A DNA stretch of 64,000 bases. Source: DATBGS01 sp036557885. GTDB taxonomy: Bacteria > Chloroflexota > Ktedonobacteria > Ktedonobacterales > DATBGS01. The notes under the pieces were generated by a model that saw only the letters and a program-made list of their open reading frames with translations, made no database searches and was not told the DNA's origin. How positions within the stretch are numbered: position 1 is the stretch's first letter; each line of letters starts with the position of its first letter. The DNA lies in NCBI GenBank assembly GCA_036557885.1, contig DATBGS010000005.1, forward strand, positions 62,001-126,000. The letters are read 5' to 3'. The position numbers were made by a program, and so were the translations under genes. Positions 9,164 to 17,380 of this stretch are shown here, in pieces.

Positions 9164-9567
9164 TATTTCCTCGATTCAAAGGTGGCTGGGGCGTCTCTCC
9201 TTGAGAGCGCCTGCATAAGTCAGCAGGAGACTTCAGGGAAACCATGACCCTGGAGGCAAAGCGCGAGGCAGCACACAAAACCTATTACATTCACGTTTCC
9301 TCTTTTACACTCTACCGTAAAAATACTGCTCAAACTGTAGTCACGGCTACAGAACTATCGCAGATCAAGAGATAGCCCAAAGGCAAATAGCATCTGGCTG
9401 CTAATCCTTGCCACACCTCCACAAGACCGTTTTTGAAGGAGGTCGAGAGGAGGATATAATAAGGCAAGTACGCCCCTGAAACACCGGGCCACCTCTAACA
9501 AGCACGCATCTTGCTGCACAGCCCGCGAGCGCAGCACACCCTTTGGAAAGGAACAAGAGAGCAATCA
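9164..9567. other. Divergent intergenic region (histidine kinase / antiporter)
   Basis: 404 bases with no gene. On the right lies a candidate promoter for the antiporter at 9433-9460. Around 9336-9353 a short inverted repeat CTGTAG...CTACAG is visible and could be an operator for either gene; this is weak. Nothing else stands out. Confidence 0.4.
9433..9460 (+). promoter_or_regulatory. Candidate sigma70 promoter for the antiporter gene
   Basis: TTGAAG (9433-9438) and a perfect TATAAT (9455-9460) are separated by 16 bases, about 107 bases before the antiporter start. The surrounding purine-rich GGAGGTCGAGAGGAGG is unusual between the two hexamers. Confidence 0.5.
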
Positions 9568-11154
9568 ATGATCCTCTGGTTCACCTTGCTTGCCATTGTC
9601 TTGACTGTTTCGGCGCTCATCGCCGGGTTGGTGGAGCGCGCTCCCTTGTCCTTCCCAATGCTCTTTCTTGGGCTGGGGTTGCTGCTTGGGCCTGGTGGGG
9701 TGGGAATCATCAACCTGGACCCGCACAGCCCGGCGCTGGAGTCGGTAGCAACGATCAGCCTCTCGCTGGTCCTCTTTCTGGATGCCGCAAAGCTCGATGT
9801 ACAAGAACTGCGCCGCAACTGGCGCGTTCCCCTGCTTTCGTTGGGGCCAGTCACGCTTCTCACCGTAGGAGGCATAGCAGCAGCAGCACATTTCATCTTT
9901 AGCATTGGGTTGGCCCCATCGCTCCTGCTAGGTGCTGTTCTGGCAACCACCGACCCGGTGGTGACGCGGGATGTCGTGCGCAATGTACGCATTCCTCGCT
10001 CGGTGCGGCAAGCACTGAATGTAGAAGCGGGGATGAATGATATTGTCGTTCTTCCCCTGGTCCTGGTCTTGATCGCCATCCTACAGTCCGAAAGCAGAAG
10101 CGCATTCGGGTGGGTACTCTTTCTCGCGCAACTATTGCTGCTCAGTTCGCTGGTAGGGTTGGTCATCGGCGGCATTGGCGCCTGGCTGATGGGAAAGGTA
10201 GATGCGCGCCTCAACGTACAGCGCGAATACCAGGCGCTCTACGGCCTGGGGTTGGTTCTAGCCGCCTATGTAACAGCGCAAGCAGTGGGCGGCGATGGTT
10301 TCCTGGCCGCTTTCTTTGCCGGGTTAGCCGTTGCCATTTTTGATGTCACCCTCTGCGACTGTTTCATGGACTACGGCGACATCACCGCTGAGATGGCAAT
10401 GCTCCTGGCATTCATCCTCTTTGGCATTGTCCTCTCGTCACTCCTGGGGCTGGCCCCGCTGTTGGCTTCGCTCGCGCTGGCAATCGTAACAATCGTGCTG
10501 GTGCGCCCGCTGGCAGTAACGCTAGTGCTGCGGCGGGCTACGATGAGCCGCGCGGCGCGAGCCTTTATTGGCTGGTTTGGACCGCGTGGCCTCAGTGCGC
10601 TCTTGCTGGCGCTGCTGGTTGTAGAGGCAGAGCTTCCCTTTGGGGAAACCCTGCTTGCCATCACCGGAGTGGTCGTGCTGGTATCTGTTGTCGTACATGG
10701 CATCTCTGCCACGCCCCTTGCCAACTTATATGGCCGTCACATTGAGCGAGCCATCCTGACCATGCCCGAAGAACGAGAAGGCAGTGTCGCGGGACTCTTT
10801 ACCGGCGAAGCGTCCGAGGTGCCGCGCATCACACCCGAAACTCTGGCCGAGCAGCTTGCCGGGCCAAACCCACCCATCGTACTGGATGTGCGCGCACGCG
10901 CAGCCTACGATCAGGACGACGGCCAGCTTCCCGGCAGTGAACGGGTGCTGCCGGACCAGATTGGAGACTGGGCTGACAAACACGTGCCTGGTCGCCCCAT
11001 TGTCGCCTATTGTACCTGAAGGGATGAAGCAACGAGTGCCCGTGTGGTACGTCAGTTACAAGCGCGAGGCTTTGACGCGGCAGCGCTCCAGGGCGGCTAC
11101 AATGCCTGGCGCGCGCTCTATCCTGTGGAGCCAAAAAGTATGGTATCTGTCTAA
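9568..11154 (+). CDS. CPA1 cation/proton antiporter fused to rhodanese domain, with in-frame TGA at codon 484 (candidate selenoprotein or disrupted gene)
   Basis: The N-terminal 400 residues form about 12 membrane helices of the CPA1 (NhaP-like) family, including TTDPVVTRDV in the ion-binding helices and GWFGPRGLSALLLALL. A cytosolic rhodanese domain begins near EVPRITPETLAEQL (about 415) and contains VLDVRARAAYD. The catalytic Cys is 482 in VAYCT; the very next codon but one (11017-11019) is TGA. Beyond it the same frame continues for 44 more codons (RDEATSARVVRQLQARGFD, then LQGGYNAW) to TAA at 11154. That is exactly the missing end of a rhodanese domain, so translation either reads through TGA (528 residues) or stops at 483. 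The ATG at 9568 is chosen as the start of the first helix; the frame is open upstream. Known family role: Na+ or K+ export against H+. Confidence 0.8.
11036..11050 (+). promoter_or_regulatory. Candidate SECIS-like stem-loop downstream of the TGA
   Basis: Transcript bases GUGCC and GGUAC can pair (one G-U) around the loop CGUGU, its centre 24 nucleotides after the UGA at 11017-11019; a further AC/GU pair can close it across a small bulge. Bacterial SECIS elements sit at this distance with a G in the apical loop. The stem is short and could be chance; it is listed only because of the in-frame TGA. Confidence 0.25.
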
Positions 11155-11243
11155 GGGAAAGTGGCAACTTCCCGCGTCAATAATGCTGGCGTCCTGCGTC
11201 GCTCTGCGTACATATCCTGATAACCTGAGAGGAGGACCATTCT

Positions 11244-12494
11244 ATGGCCGAGAAGATAGCCAGCAGCACTGTGTCTGCCAACCCGCCTCAGTCCATTCCC
11301 CAGCAGCAGTACAACTACGACTACTATAAAGGCGTTTTTCGTGGCCGCGCTCTGCCATTCGCCTATCTTGATCTAGACCTGCTCAACCAAAACATCCGCC
11401 AGATCGTGGCCCGCGCTGGCGGAAAACGTATCCGCCTGGCCTCCAAATCCCTGCGCAGCACCGCCGTCTTGCAACGCATCCTCTCAGCCGACCCGCTCAT
11501 CCAGGGCATCATGTGCTATAGCGCCAGGGAAGCAGCTTATCTAGCGAAGCAGGGACTCAAAGACCTGCTCATCGGCTATCCCTGCTGGCATGAACAAGAT
11601 ATTGCGGCGGTAGCCCAGGCAACGCAGGCTGGCGCAACAATCACCTTAATGGTTGATAGCATTGCGCATGTCGAGCAAATTGAGCGGGTCGCAGAGCGCC
11701 ATCAGGTGCGGCTGCCGCTCTGCCTCGACCTCGACATGTCATTGCTTGTGCCGGGCCTGCATTTTGGCGCTTGGCGTTCACCCATACGCACTCCAGAGCA
11801 GGCGCGTCCAATCATTGAACGCATCATCGCCTCGCCCCATGTCTCGCTCGATGGCATCATGGGCTACGAAGCGCAGATTGCTGGCGTAGGCGACCACTAC
11901 CCCAACAAAACATTGAAGAATACGCTGGTGCGCTTCCTCAAGCGCCGCTCGGTGCGCGACGTGTCCGAGCGGCGCACCGCCATCGTTGAGCTTATCCAAT
12001 CGTATAACCTCTCGCTGCGTTTTGTAAACGGCGGCGGAACAGGCAGCCTCGCCACCACACGTGAGGAGGAGGCAGTTACCGAAATCAACGTCGGCTCTGG
12101 CTTCTACTCGCCCGCCTTGTTTGATAACTACCACGACTTTCGCTTTCAACCAGCGGCTGGCTTTGCCATCGAGATTGTGCGGCAAGCTGCCCCTCACATC
12201 TACACCTGCCTGGGCGGGGGCTACATTGCCTCCGGCGGCGCTGGCCCCGATAAACTCCCCCAGCCTTACCTGCCAACAGGCGCCCGGCTCGACGCGCTTG
12301 AGGGTGCGGGCGAAGTCCAAACGCCCATCAAATACAATGGTCCGGTTTCGTTGGCCATTGGCGACCCCATCTTCTTGCGGCACAGCAAGGCCGGTGAACT
12401 ATGTGAGCGCTTCACGCACCTGCTGCTCGTCTCAGATGGGGCCGTCGTAGACGAAGTAACAACCTATCGCGGCGACGGCCAGTGCTTTCTCTAA
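11244..12494 (+). CDS. PLP-dependent amino acid deaminase/aldolase (alanine racemase N-terminal fold)
   Basis: A 416-residue enzyme with a strong GAGAGGAGG site before ATG 11244. The region from LPFAYLDLDLLNQNIRQIV onwards, with KRIRLASKSLRS (about residues 61-72), is the PLP barrel of the D-threonine aldolase/alanine racemase fold III family; the second Lys, in SKS, is the probable Schiff-base lysine. FVNGGGTGSL and VNVGSG-like motifs (here INVGSGFY) bind the cofactor phosphate. Family members are annotated as amino acid deaminase/aldolase. It is followed 25 bases later by the lactone oxidase gene on the same strand, so they form an operon. The substrate is not readable. Confidence 0.85.
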   Translation: MAEKIASSTVSANPPQSIPQQQYNYDYYKGVFRGRALPFAYLDLDLLNQNIRQIVARAGGKRIRLASKSLRSTAVLQRILSADPLIQGIMCYSAREAAYLAKQGLKDLLIGYPCWHEQDIAAVAQATQAGATITLMVDSIAHVEQIERVAERHQVRLPLCLDLDMSLLVPGLHFGAWRSPIRTPEQARPIIERIIASPHVSLDGIMGYEAQIAGVGDHYPNKTLKNTLVRFLKRRSVRDVSERRTAIVELIQSYNLSLRFVNGGGTGSLATTREEEAVTEINVGSGFYSPALFDNYHDFRFQPAAGFAIEIVRQAAPHIYTCLGGGYIASGGAGPDKLPQPYLPTGARLDALEGAGEVQTPIKYNGPVSLAIGDPIFLRHSKAGELCERFTHLLLVSDGAVVDEVTTYRGDGQCFL

Positions 12495-12519
12495 ACATTC
12501 AATCCAAGAGGAGGCGAAG

Positions 12520-13830
12520 ATGGCTACAGGACGAACAAAAAGCTGGCGCAACTGGTCGGGTTCCGTACAGGGCAGCCCACGAGAGATCGTCAGGCCAGGC
12601 AGCATCAACGACCTGACCAAAGCAGTAGGAGCCTACGGACGCGAAGGGCGGCAGGTGCGCGTGGTCGGCGCTGGTCACTCGTTCACGCCTCTGGTGCAGA
12701 CTGATGACGTGCTCATATCGCTTGACCAGTTGCAGGGCATCGAAGCGGTAGACGCCGAGCACCAGACCGTCACGGTGCTTGGCGGCACCAGGCTCAAGAC
12801 GCTAGGCGAGGCGCTGCTGGCCCAGGGAGTCGCCCAGGAGAATCTGGGCGATATTGATGTGCAAAGCATTGCCGGAGCGATCAGCACAGGCACACATGGC
12901 ACCGGCATCCGTTTTGGCACGCTCTCCACCCAGGTAGACAGCCTGACGCTGGTCACAAGCACTGGCGAACTGTTGGAATGTTCGCAGGACCAAAACCCGG
13001 AGATATTCAAAGCCGCCCAGGTTTCGGTTGGGACGCTAGGCGTGATTGCCAAAGTACGCCTGCGCGTTGTACCAGCCAAGCGCCTGCACTTTCAGAGCCA
13101 CCGCGAGAAGCTGGCTGAGTGCATCGCCAACCTGGACCAATACAAACAGCAAAACAGCCACTTTGAGTATTTCTGGCTGCCCTATACCGAATGGGTCCAG
13201 GCAAAATTCCTCAATGAAACCGACGCCCCTGCCACCGGCAGCAATCTCTGGGGCAAGTTCAACAAAGTCGTGCTGGAAAACGGCGTCTACTGGATGCTCT
13301 CCGAATGCTGCCGACTCTTCCCTAAGCTCTGCAAGCCCATCAGCAAGTTTTCGGCAACCGCCATCGCCTCCGTGAATGAGGTTGACTACAGCCATCGGCT
13401 GTACGCCACTCCGCGCCTCGTTCGCTTTCAAGAAATGGAATACAACATTCCGGCGGAGCACTTCAAGGCGGTCATAGCCGAAATTCAAGAATGCATCACC
13501 CGCCAGCAGTTTGCGGTGCATTTCCCGGTGGAATGTCGCTTTGTGCATGCTGATGACATCTGGCTCAGCCCCGCTTATCAGCGCGAATCAGCCTATGTTG
13601 CTGTGCACATGTATCGCGGCATGCCCTATCAAGACTACTTCCAGCACATCGAAGCAATCTTCAAACGCTATCACGGGCGGCCCCATTGGGGCAAGATGCA
13701 CACGCAGACCGCCGAAACCCTGGCGGCGCTCTACCCGCGCTGGCACGATTTCCGCCGCATTCGGGCCTCGCTCGATCCACAGGGCATCTTTCTCAACGAC
13801 TACCTGCGCCGCCTGTTCGGCTGCTTGTAG
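12520..13830 (+). CDS. FAD-dependent sugar-lactone/alditol oxidase (D-arabinono-1,4-lactone oxidase family)
   Basis: A 436-residue two-domain flavoenzyme. The PCMH-type FAD domain starts at REIVRPGSINDLTKAV (about 18-33), with RVVGAGHSFTPLV (about 47-59), where the His is the usual covalent FAD attachment site. THGTGIRFGTLSTQV lies near 126. The C-terminal ALO domain ends with RPHWGKMH and LDPQGIFLNDYLRRLFG, both diagnostic. Reaction of the family: oxidation of sugar lactones or polyols by O2, giving H2O2. The pairing with the PLP aldolase suggests one small pathway, but the order of steps cannot be deduced. RBS GAGGAGG lies upstream of ATG 12520. Confidence 0.9.
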   Translation: MATGRTKSWRNWSGSVQGSPREIVRPGSINDLTKAVGAYGREGRQVRVVGAGHSFTPLVQTDDVLISLDQLQGIEAVDAEHQTVTVLGGTRLKTLGEALLAQGVAQENLGDIDVQSIAGAISTGTHGTGIRFGTLSTQVDSLTLVTSTGELLECSQDQNPEIFKAAQVSVGTLGVIAKVRLRVVPAKRLHFQSHREKLAECIANLDQYKQQNSHFEYFWLPYTEWVQAKFLNETDAPATGSNLWGKFNKVVLENGVYWMLSECCRLFPKLCKPISKFSATAIASVNEVDYSHRLYATPRLVRFQEMEYNIPAEHFKAVIAEIQECITRQQFAVHFPVECRFVHADDIWLSPAYQRESAYVAVHMYRGMPYQDYFQHIEAIFKRYHGRPHWGKMHTQTAETLAALYPRWHDFRRIRASLDPQGIFLNDYLRRLFGCL

Positions 13831-13850
13831 CGCCGACATCTCGCCGGTCT

Positions 13851-15692
13851 TCATTCTGGCGCCAGACCCCAGTGTTCGGGAGAACGCCACAGGCCGGAAA
13901 GAATCAGTTCCCGAATAAACACCAGTTCCTTTGGGAGCCGATCATAGAGCTTCATAAACAGTTCCTCGTGCGCCAGCAACTCTTGCTGCCAGACATCACG
14001 CTCAACCGACATCAACTCGTTGAACTGCGCCCGCGTGAAGCCTTCCATGCCGCGCCAGTCCAGGTCTTCGTAGCGGGGCATCCAGCCTATCGGACTCTCG
14101 ATGCTCACCGCGCGCCCCCGCGCCCGCTCCACAATCCACTTCAGAATACGCATATTCTCGCCAAAGCCTGCCCACAGGAATTTGCCTTCAGCGTCGCGCC
14201 TGAACCAGTTGACGCAGAAGATACGCGGCGGGTTGGAGAGATTACGCCCAAAGTTAAGCCAGTGGTTAAAATAGTCCGCCATGTGATAGCCAATAAACGG
14301 CAGCATGGCAAACGGGTCGCGGCGCACCTCACCGAGCTTGCCAGCAGCAGCAGCCGTCATCTCCGACCCCATTGTCGCGGCGGCATAGACGCCATAGTTC
14401 CAGTTAAACGCCTGATACACCAGCGGCACAGCGTTCGAGCGCCTGCCGCCAAAGATAAACGCGGCAATCGGCACGCCCTGCGGGTCATTGCTGGCCGGGT
14501 CTATCACCGGGCACTGGCTGATCGGCGCAGTAAAACGCGCATTGGGGTGCGCCGCCTTGCGTCCGCTGTCGGGCGTCCAATTCTGGCCCATCCAATCAAT
14601 CAGATGAGCGGGCGGCGTCTTGGTCATGCCTTCCCACCAGACATCGCCGTCATCGGTAAGCGCGACATTGGTGAAGATCGCGTTGGCGCGAATTGAGGCC
14701 ATCGCATTTGGGTTCGAGGCTTCGTTGGTCCCCGGCGCTACTCCAAAAAAACCGGCTTCCGGGTTGATTGCATAGAGCTTGCCATCTGCCCCTGGTTTAA
14801 TCCAGGCAATATCATCGCCAACCGTCGTCACCTTCCAGCCCTCTTCCTGAAAGGCTTTCGGCGGGATAAGCATGGCGAAATTGGTTTTGCCGCAGGCGCT
14901 TGGAAAGGCAGCCACCACATAGGTTTTCTCGCCATGCGGATTTTCAACGCCCAGAATCAACATATGCTCAGCCAGCCAGCCCTCGTCGCGTGCTAGCACC
15001 GACGCGATACGCAGCGCAAAGCACTTCTTGCCGAGCAGCGCGTTGCCGCCATAGCCAGAGCCATACGACCAGATTGCGCGCTCCTCTGGGAAATGCACGA
15101 TATACTTGTGGTCCGGGTTACACGGCCAGGGAACATCTTGCTGGCCTGGCTCCAGCGGCATACCAACCGAATGCAGGCAGGGAATAAAAACACCCTTTTC
15201 CCCCAGCACATCATAGACAGCGCGGCCCATCCGCGTCATAATGCGCATGCTCACCGCAACATAGGGGGAATCGGTAAGCTCAACACCCAAATGCGCAATC
15301 TTCGAGCCAAGCGGCCCCATACTAAACGGGATAACATACATGGTCCGCCCGCGCATACTCCCACGAAAGAGCCGCAGCAGCGTGTCTTTCATCTCTCTGG
15401 GGTGAACCCAGTTATTGGTGGGGCCAGCATCGGCTTTGCTCAAAGAACAAATAAATGTCCGATCTTCAACGCGGGCCACATCGCTGGGGTCCGAGCGAGC
15501 CAGGAAACTATTGGGACGCTTCTCCGAGTTCAGCCGCTGAAGCGTGCCCGACTCCACCATCTGTTCGCAGAGGCGATCATATTCTTCCTGAGAGCCATCA
15601 CACCAATACACTTGATCTGGTGTGCAGAGCGCTACCATTTCTTCGACCCAGGCACGCAGCTTCATGTTGGTGACATAGCCTGGCACAGACAT
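13851..15692 (-). CDS. pckG: Phosphoenolpyruvate carboxykinase (GTP)
   Basis: 613 residues, normal for the GTP-type enzyme (ATP-type is shorter and unrelated in detail). The kinase loop FPSACGKTNFAM lies at about 262-273; its Cys is the reactive cysteine specific to GTP-PEPCK. GSGYGGNALLGKKCFALRIAS (before it) and WFRRDAEGKFLWAGFGENMRIL (C-terminal) are also diagnostic. ATG 15692 is preferred to a GTG two codons upstream because AAGGGG is then 8 bases away. Reaction: oxaloacetate + GTP to PEP + CO2 + GDP, the entry to gluconeogenesis. It is divergent from the LacI gene; a perfect LacI-type palindrome lies 164 bases upstream of its start, so shared sugar control is possible. Confidence 0.97.
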   Translation of the reverse strand: MSVPGYVTNMKLRAWVEEMVALCTPDQVYWCDGSQEEYDRLCEQMVESGTLQRLNSEKRPNSFLARSDPSDVARVEDRTFICSLSKADAGPTNNWVHPREMKDTLLRLFRGSMRGRTMYVIPFSMGPLGSKIAHLGVELTDSPYVAVSMRIMTRMGRAVYDVLGEKGVFIPCLHSVGMPLEPGQQDVPWPCNPDHKYIVHFPEERAIWSYGSGYGGNALLGKKCFALRIASVLARDEGWLAEHMLILGVENPHGEKTYVVAAFPSACGKTNFAMLIPPKAFQEEGWKVTTVGDDIAWIKPGADGKLYAINPEAGFFGVAPGTNEASNPNAMASIRANAIFTNVALTDDGDVWWEGMTKTPPAHLIDWMGQNWTPDSGRKAAHPNARFTAPISQCPVIDPASNDPQGVPIAAFIFGGRRSNAVPLVYQAFNWNYGVYAAATMGSEMTAAAAGKLGEVRRDPFAMLPFIGYHMADYFNHWLNFGRNLSNPPRIFCVNWFRRDAEGKFLWAGFGENMRILKWIVERARGRAVSIESPIGWMPRYEDLDWRGMEGFTRAQFNELMSVERDVWQQELLAHEELFMKLYDRLPKELVFIRELILSGLWRSPEHWGLAPE

Positions 15693-15855
15693 ACACACTA
15701 CCCCTTCTAAGACTCAGCCAGTAACACAAACAAAATAGAGAGCATAAACTGAGCTGTTGGTAAAAGCGAACCAGCGATACATCCACATTGATGTCAAAGC
15801 AATTGTAACACCACGCCGCCGGTTTATCAGAAGGGCCGCTCCTGCCCTGGAAAAG

Positions 15856-15869
15856 TGCAAGCGCTTGCA
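15856..15869. promoter_or_regulatory. LacI-family operator O1 (distal)
   Basis: Perfect 14-bp palindrome TGCAAGCGCTTGCA with the central CG typical of LacI/GalR operators. It lies upstream of the putative pckG -35 and 163 bp (centre to centre) from the second copy. Confidence 0.75.
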
Positions 15870-15977
15870 GTGCTTCGTTCCGCCTATGGCCCAGACACCC
15901 TTGCAACCGCTTCTTGGCAAGTAATACAGCGCCGGACTCAAAAAGAAATTTGCCGTGAAAATAGGGCGCAAAAAAGC

Positions 15978-16006
15978 TTGACAAATGCTCAGTCTCCTTT
16001 TATAAT
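15978..16006 (+). promoter_or_regulatory. Consensus sigma70 promoter of the LacI-family gene
   Basis: TTGACA (15978-15983), exactly 17 bases, TATAAT (16001-16006): a full match to the sigma70 consensus. The expected transcription start is near 16013, a few bases before the operator. Confidence 0.9.
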
Positions 16007-16016
16007 CTCATCAAGA

Positions 16017-16034
16017 TTTGCAAGCGCTTGCAAA
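16017..16034. promoter_or_regulatory. LacI-family operator O2 (proximal, at transcription start)
   Basis: Perfect 18-bp palindrome TTTGCAAGCGCTTGCAAA, sharing the 14-bp core of O1. It covers the +4 to +20 region of the promoter and ends 14 bases before the repressor ATG, the classic position for autorepression. Confidence 0.85.
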
Positions 16035-16048
16035 ATGAGAGGCACCAA

Positions 16049-17092
16049 ATGGCGCGAAAGTCTCCAATAGCACCGCAAGACATCACCATCTTTGATGTGG
16101 CACGCGAAGCGAATGTCTCCTACTCCACCGTCTCGCGTGTCATCAACAACAAAGGCGTCAGGGCTGATAAGCGCGAGCGCGTGCTGCGGGCCATGTCAGA
16201 ATTGGGGTATGTCGCCAATCTGCAAGCGCGCAGCCTGGCGGGTGGCAAGTCAAATATCATTGGCCTGCTCGTCCACAGCCTCACAGTGGAATATTTTGGC
16301 GAAATCGCGCGCGGCGTTGACGAGGAATTGGCCGCCCTCCAGTATGACCTCATGCTCTATACCACCCACCGGCGCAAAGGACGAGAATCGGCCTACGTCA
16401 CCAGACTGACACGCAACTTGGTTGATGGCCTCTTGCTTGTCTTGCCACAAAACGCAGAAACCTACCTCGAAACACTACGCCATCGTCGGTTTCCCCATGT
16501 GCTGGTTGACCATCAAGGGGTAGACTTCGATGTCCCCTCGGTGGGCGCCACAAACTGGCAAGGCGGGTATGACGGCACCCACTATCTCATCGAACTTGGG
16601 CATCGTCGCATTGGCTTTATCACTGGAGACATGACGATGGGCTGCGCACGTGATCGCCTGGCAGGGTATCAACAGGCATTAACCGATGCTGGCATCCCTG
16701 TGAATCCCACGCTGATCTGCGAAGGTGATTTCCTCCAACCGCAAGCCTTTATCTGCGCGAACGTCCTGCTTGACCTTGAGCAGCCACCCACCGCGATCTT
16801 TGCTTCCAACGATGTCTCCGCCTTTGGAGCAATGGAAGCTATACGCACTCGCGGCCTACACATCCCTGGAGATGTCTCCATTCTGGGGTTTGACGACACC
16901 CCCCAGTCCGCGCAGGTCCATCCGGCGCTCACCACCATTCGCCAACCTCTGGCGGAGATGGGCCGCACTGCGACCCAACTTCTCTTCACCTATATCAACG
17001 AACCTGATGCTCCTATCAAGCGCATTGAATTACCAACGAAGCTTGTTGTCCGGCAATCGTGTCAGGCACCCACCGTGTCATCGCTTGCCTAG
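16049..17092 (+). CDS. LacI/GalR-family transcriptional repressor
   Basis: A 347-residue regulator. ATG 16049 is chosen because GAGAGG lies 6 bases upstream and because an upstream in-frame TTG would sit inside the operator. The helix-turn-helix and hinge occupy 12-68: TIFDVAREANVSYSTVSRVINNKG, then the hinge helix LQARSLAGGKSNIIGLLV. A periplasmic-binding-protein-like sensor domain follows, with GGYDGTHYLIELGHRRIGFI and PTAIFASNDVSAFGAM, and DVSILGFDDT near the C-terminus. It probably controls itself, the downstream sugar importer and galactosidase genes, and perhaps pckG; the inducer is probably a galactoside or its product. Confidence 0.95.
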   Translation: MARKSPIAPQDITIFDVAREANVSYSTVSRVINNKGVRADKRERVLRAMSELGYVANLQARSLAGGKSNIIGLLVHSLTVEYFGEIARGVDEELAALQYDLMLYTTHRRKGRESAYVTRLTRNLVDGLLLVLPQNAETYLETLRHRRFPHVLVDHQGVDFDVPSVGATNWQGGYDGTHYLIELGHRRIGFITGDMTMGCARDRLAGYQQALTDAGIPVNPTLICEGDFLQPQAFICANVLLDLEQPPTAIFASNDVSAFGAMEAIRTRGLHIPGDVSILGFDDTPQSAQVHPALTTIRQPLAEMGRTATQLLFTYINEPDAPIKRIELPTKLVVRQSCQAPTVSSLA

Positions 17093-17126
17093 CGTAAGCG
17101 TGCCACAGTGATCAATTTATCGGGGC

Positions 17127-17142
17127 CGTTTCCCAGGAAACG
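17127..17142. promoter_or_regulatory. Candidate operator upstream of the sugar ABC operon
   Basis: CGTTTCCCAGGAAACG: perfect 7-bp arms around a 2-base centre, located in the 288-base gap between the repressor and the binding-protein gene. Its centre differs from the LacI sites above, so another regulator may bind. The rest of this gap shows no convincing promoter. Confidence 0.35.
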
Positions 17143-17380
17143 ATGGATGCACAGTGCAAGGTAATGTGTCCCAGACCTGAATCGGGGGAAAGGAGCAAAA
17201 AGCAAGCGGCGACTCCGACCTGATGCGCTGTCAAACTTATCGAGGTGCAAAGTCGCCCAAACCCGATATTCATTATACCCGTCCTGAGCGACAGGGTGCA
17301 GAGTGTCATGGTGATTTCCTGTGATCCATCAGCAAGTATTGTGCAGCGTTGCAGTTCACTTTCAAGGAGCGCAGTTGACC

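Larger units (their letters stand above)
15693..16048. other. Divergent regulatory region pckG / lacI-type repressor
   Basis: 356 bases without a gene. It contains two LacI-type palindromes (15856-15869 and 16017-16034), a consensus promoter for the repressor (15978-16006) and, on the minus strand, a plausible pckG promoter: CTGATA (complement of 15825-15830) and TACAAT (complement of 15802-15807), 17 bases apart. Confidence 0.7.

Noticed and set aside
10784..11329. 181-codon plus-strand frame across the antiporter end
   Set aside because: Out of frame with the rhodanese domain, no ribosome site, overlaps the start of the PLP enzyme; the in-frame TGA explanation fits better.
13686..14696. 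336-codon open frame opposite pckG
   Set aside because: Lies inside the reverse of a certain gene and begins inside the lactone oxidase gene; its translation has no recognisable domain.
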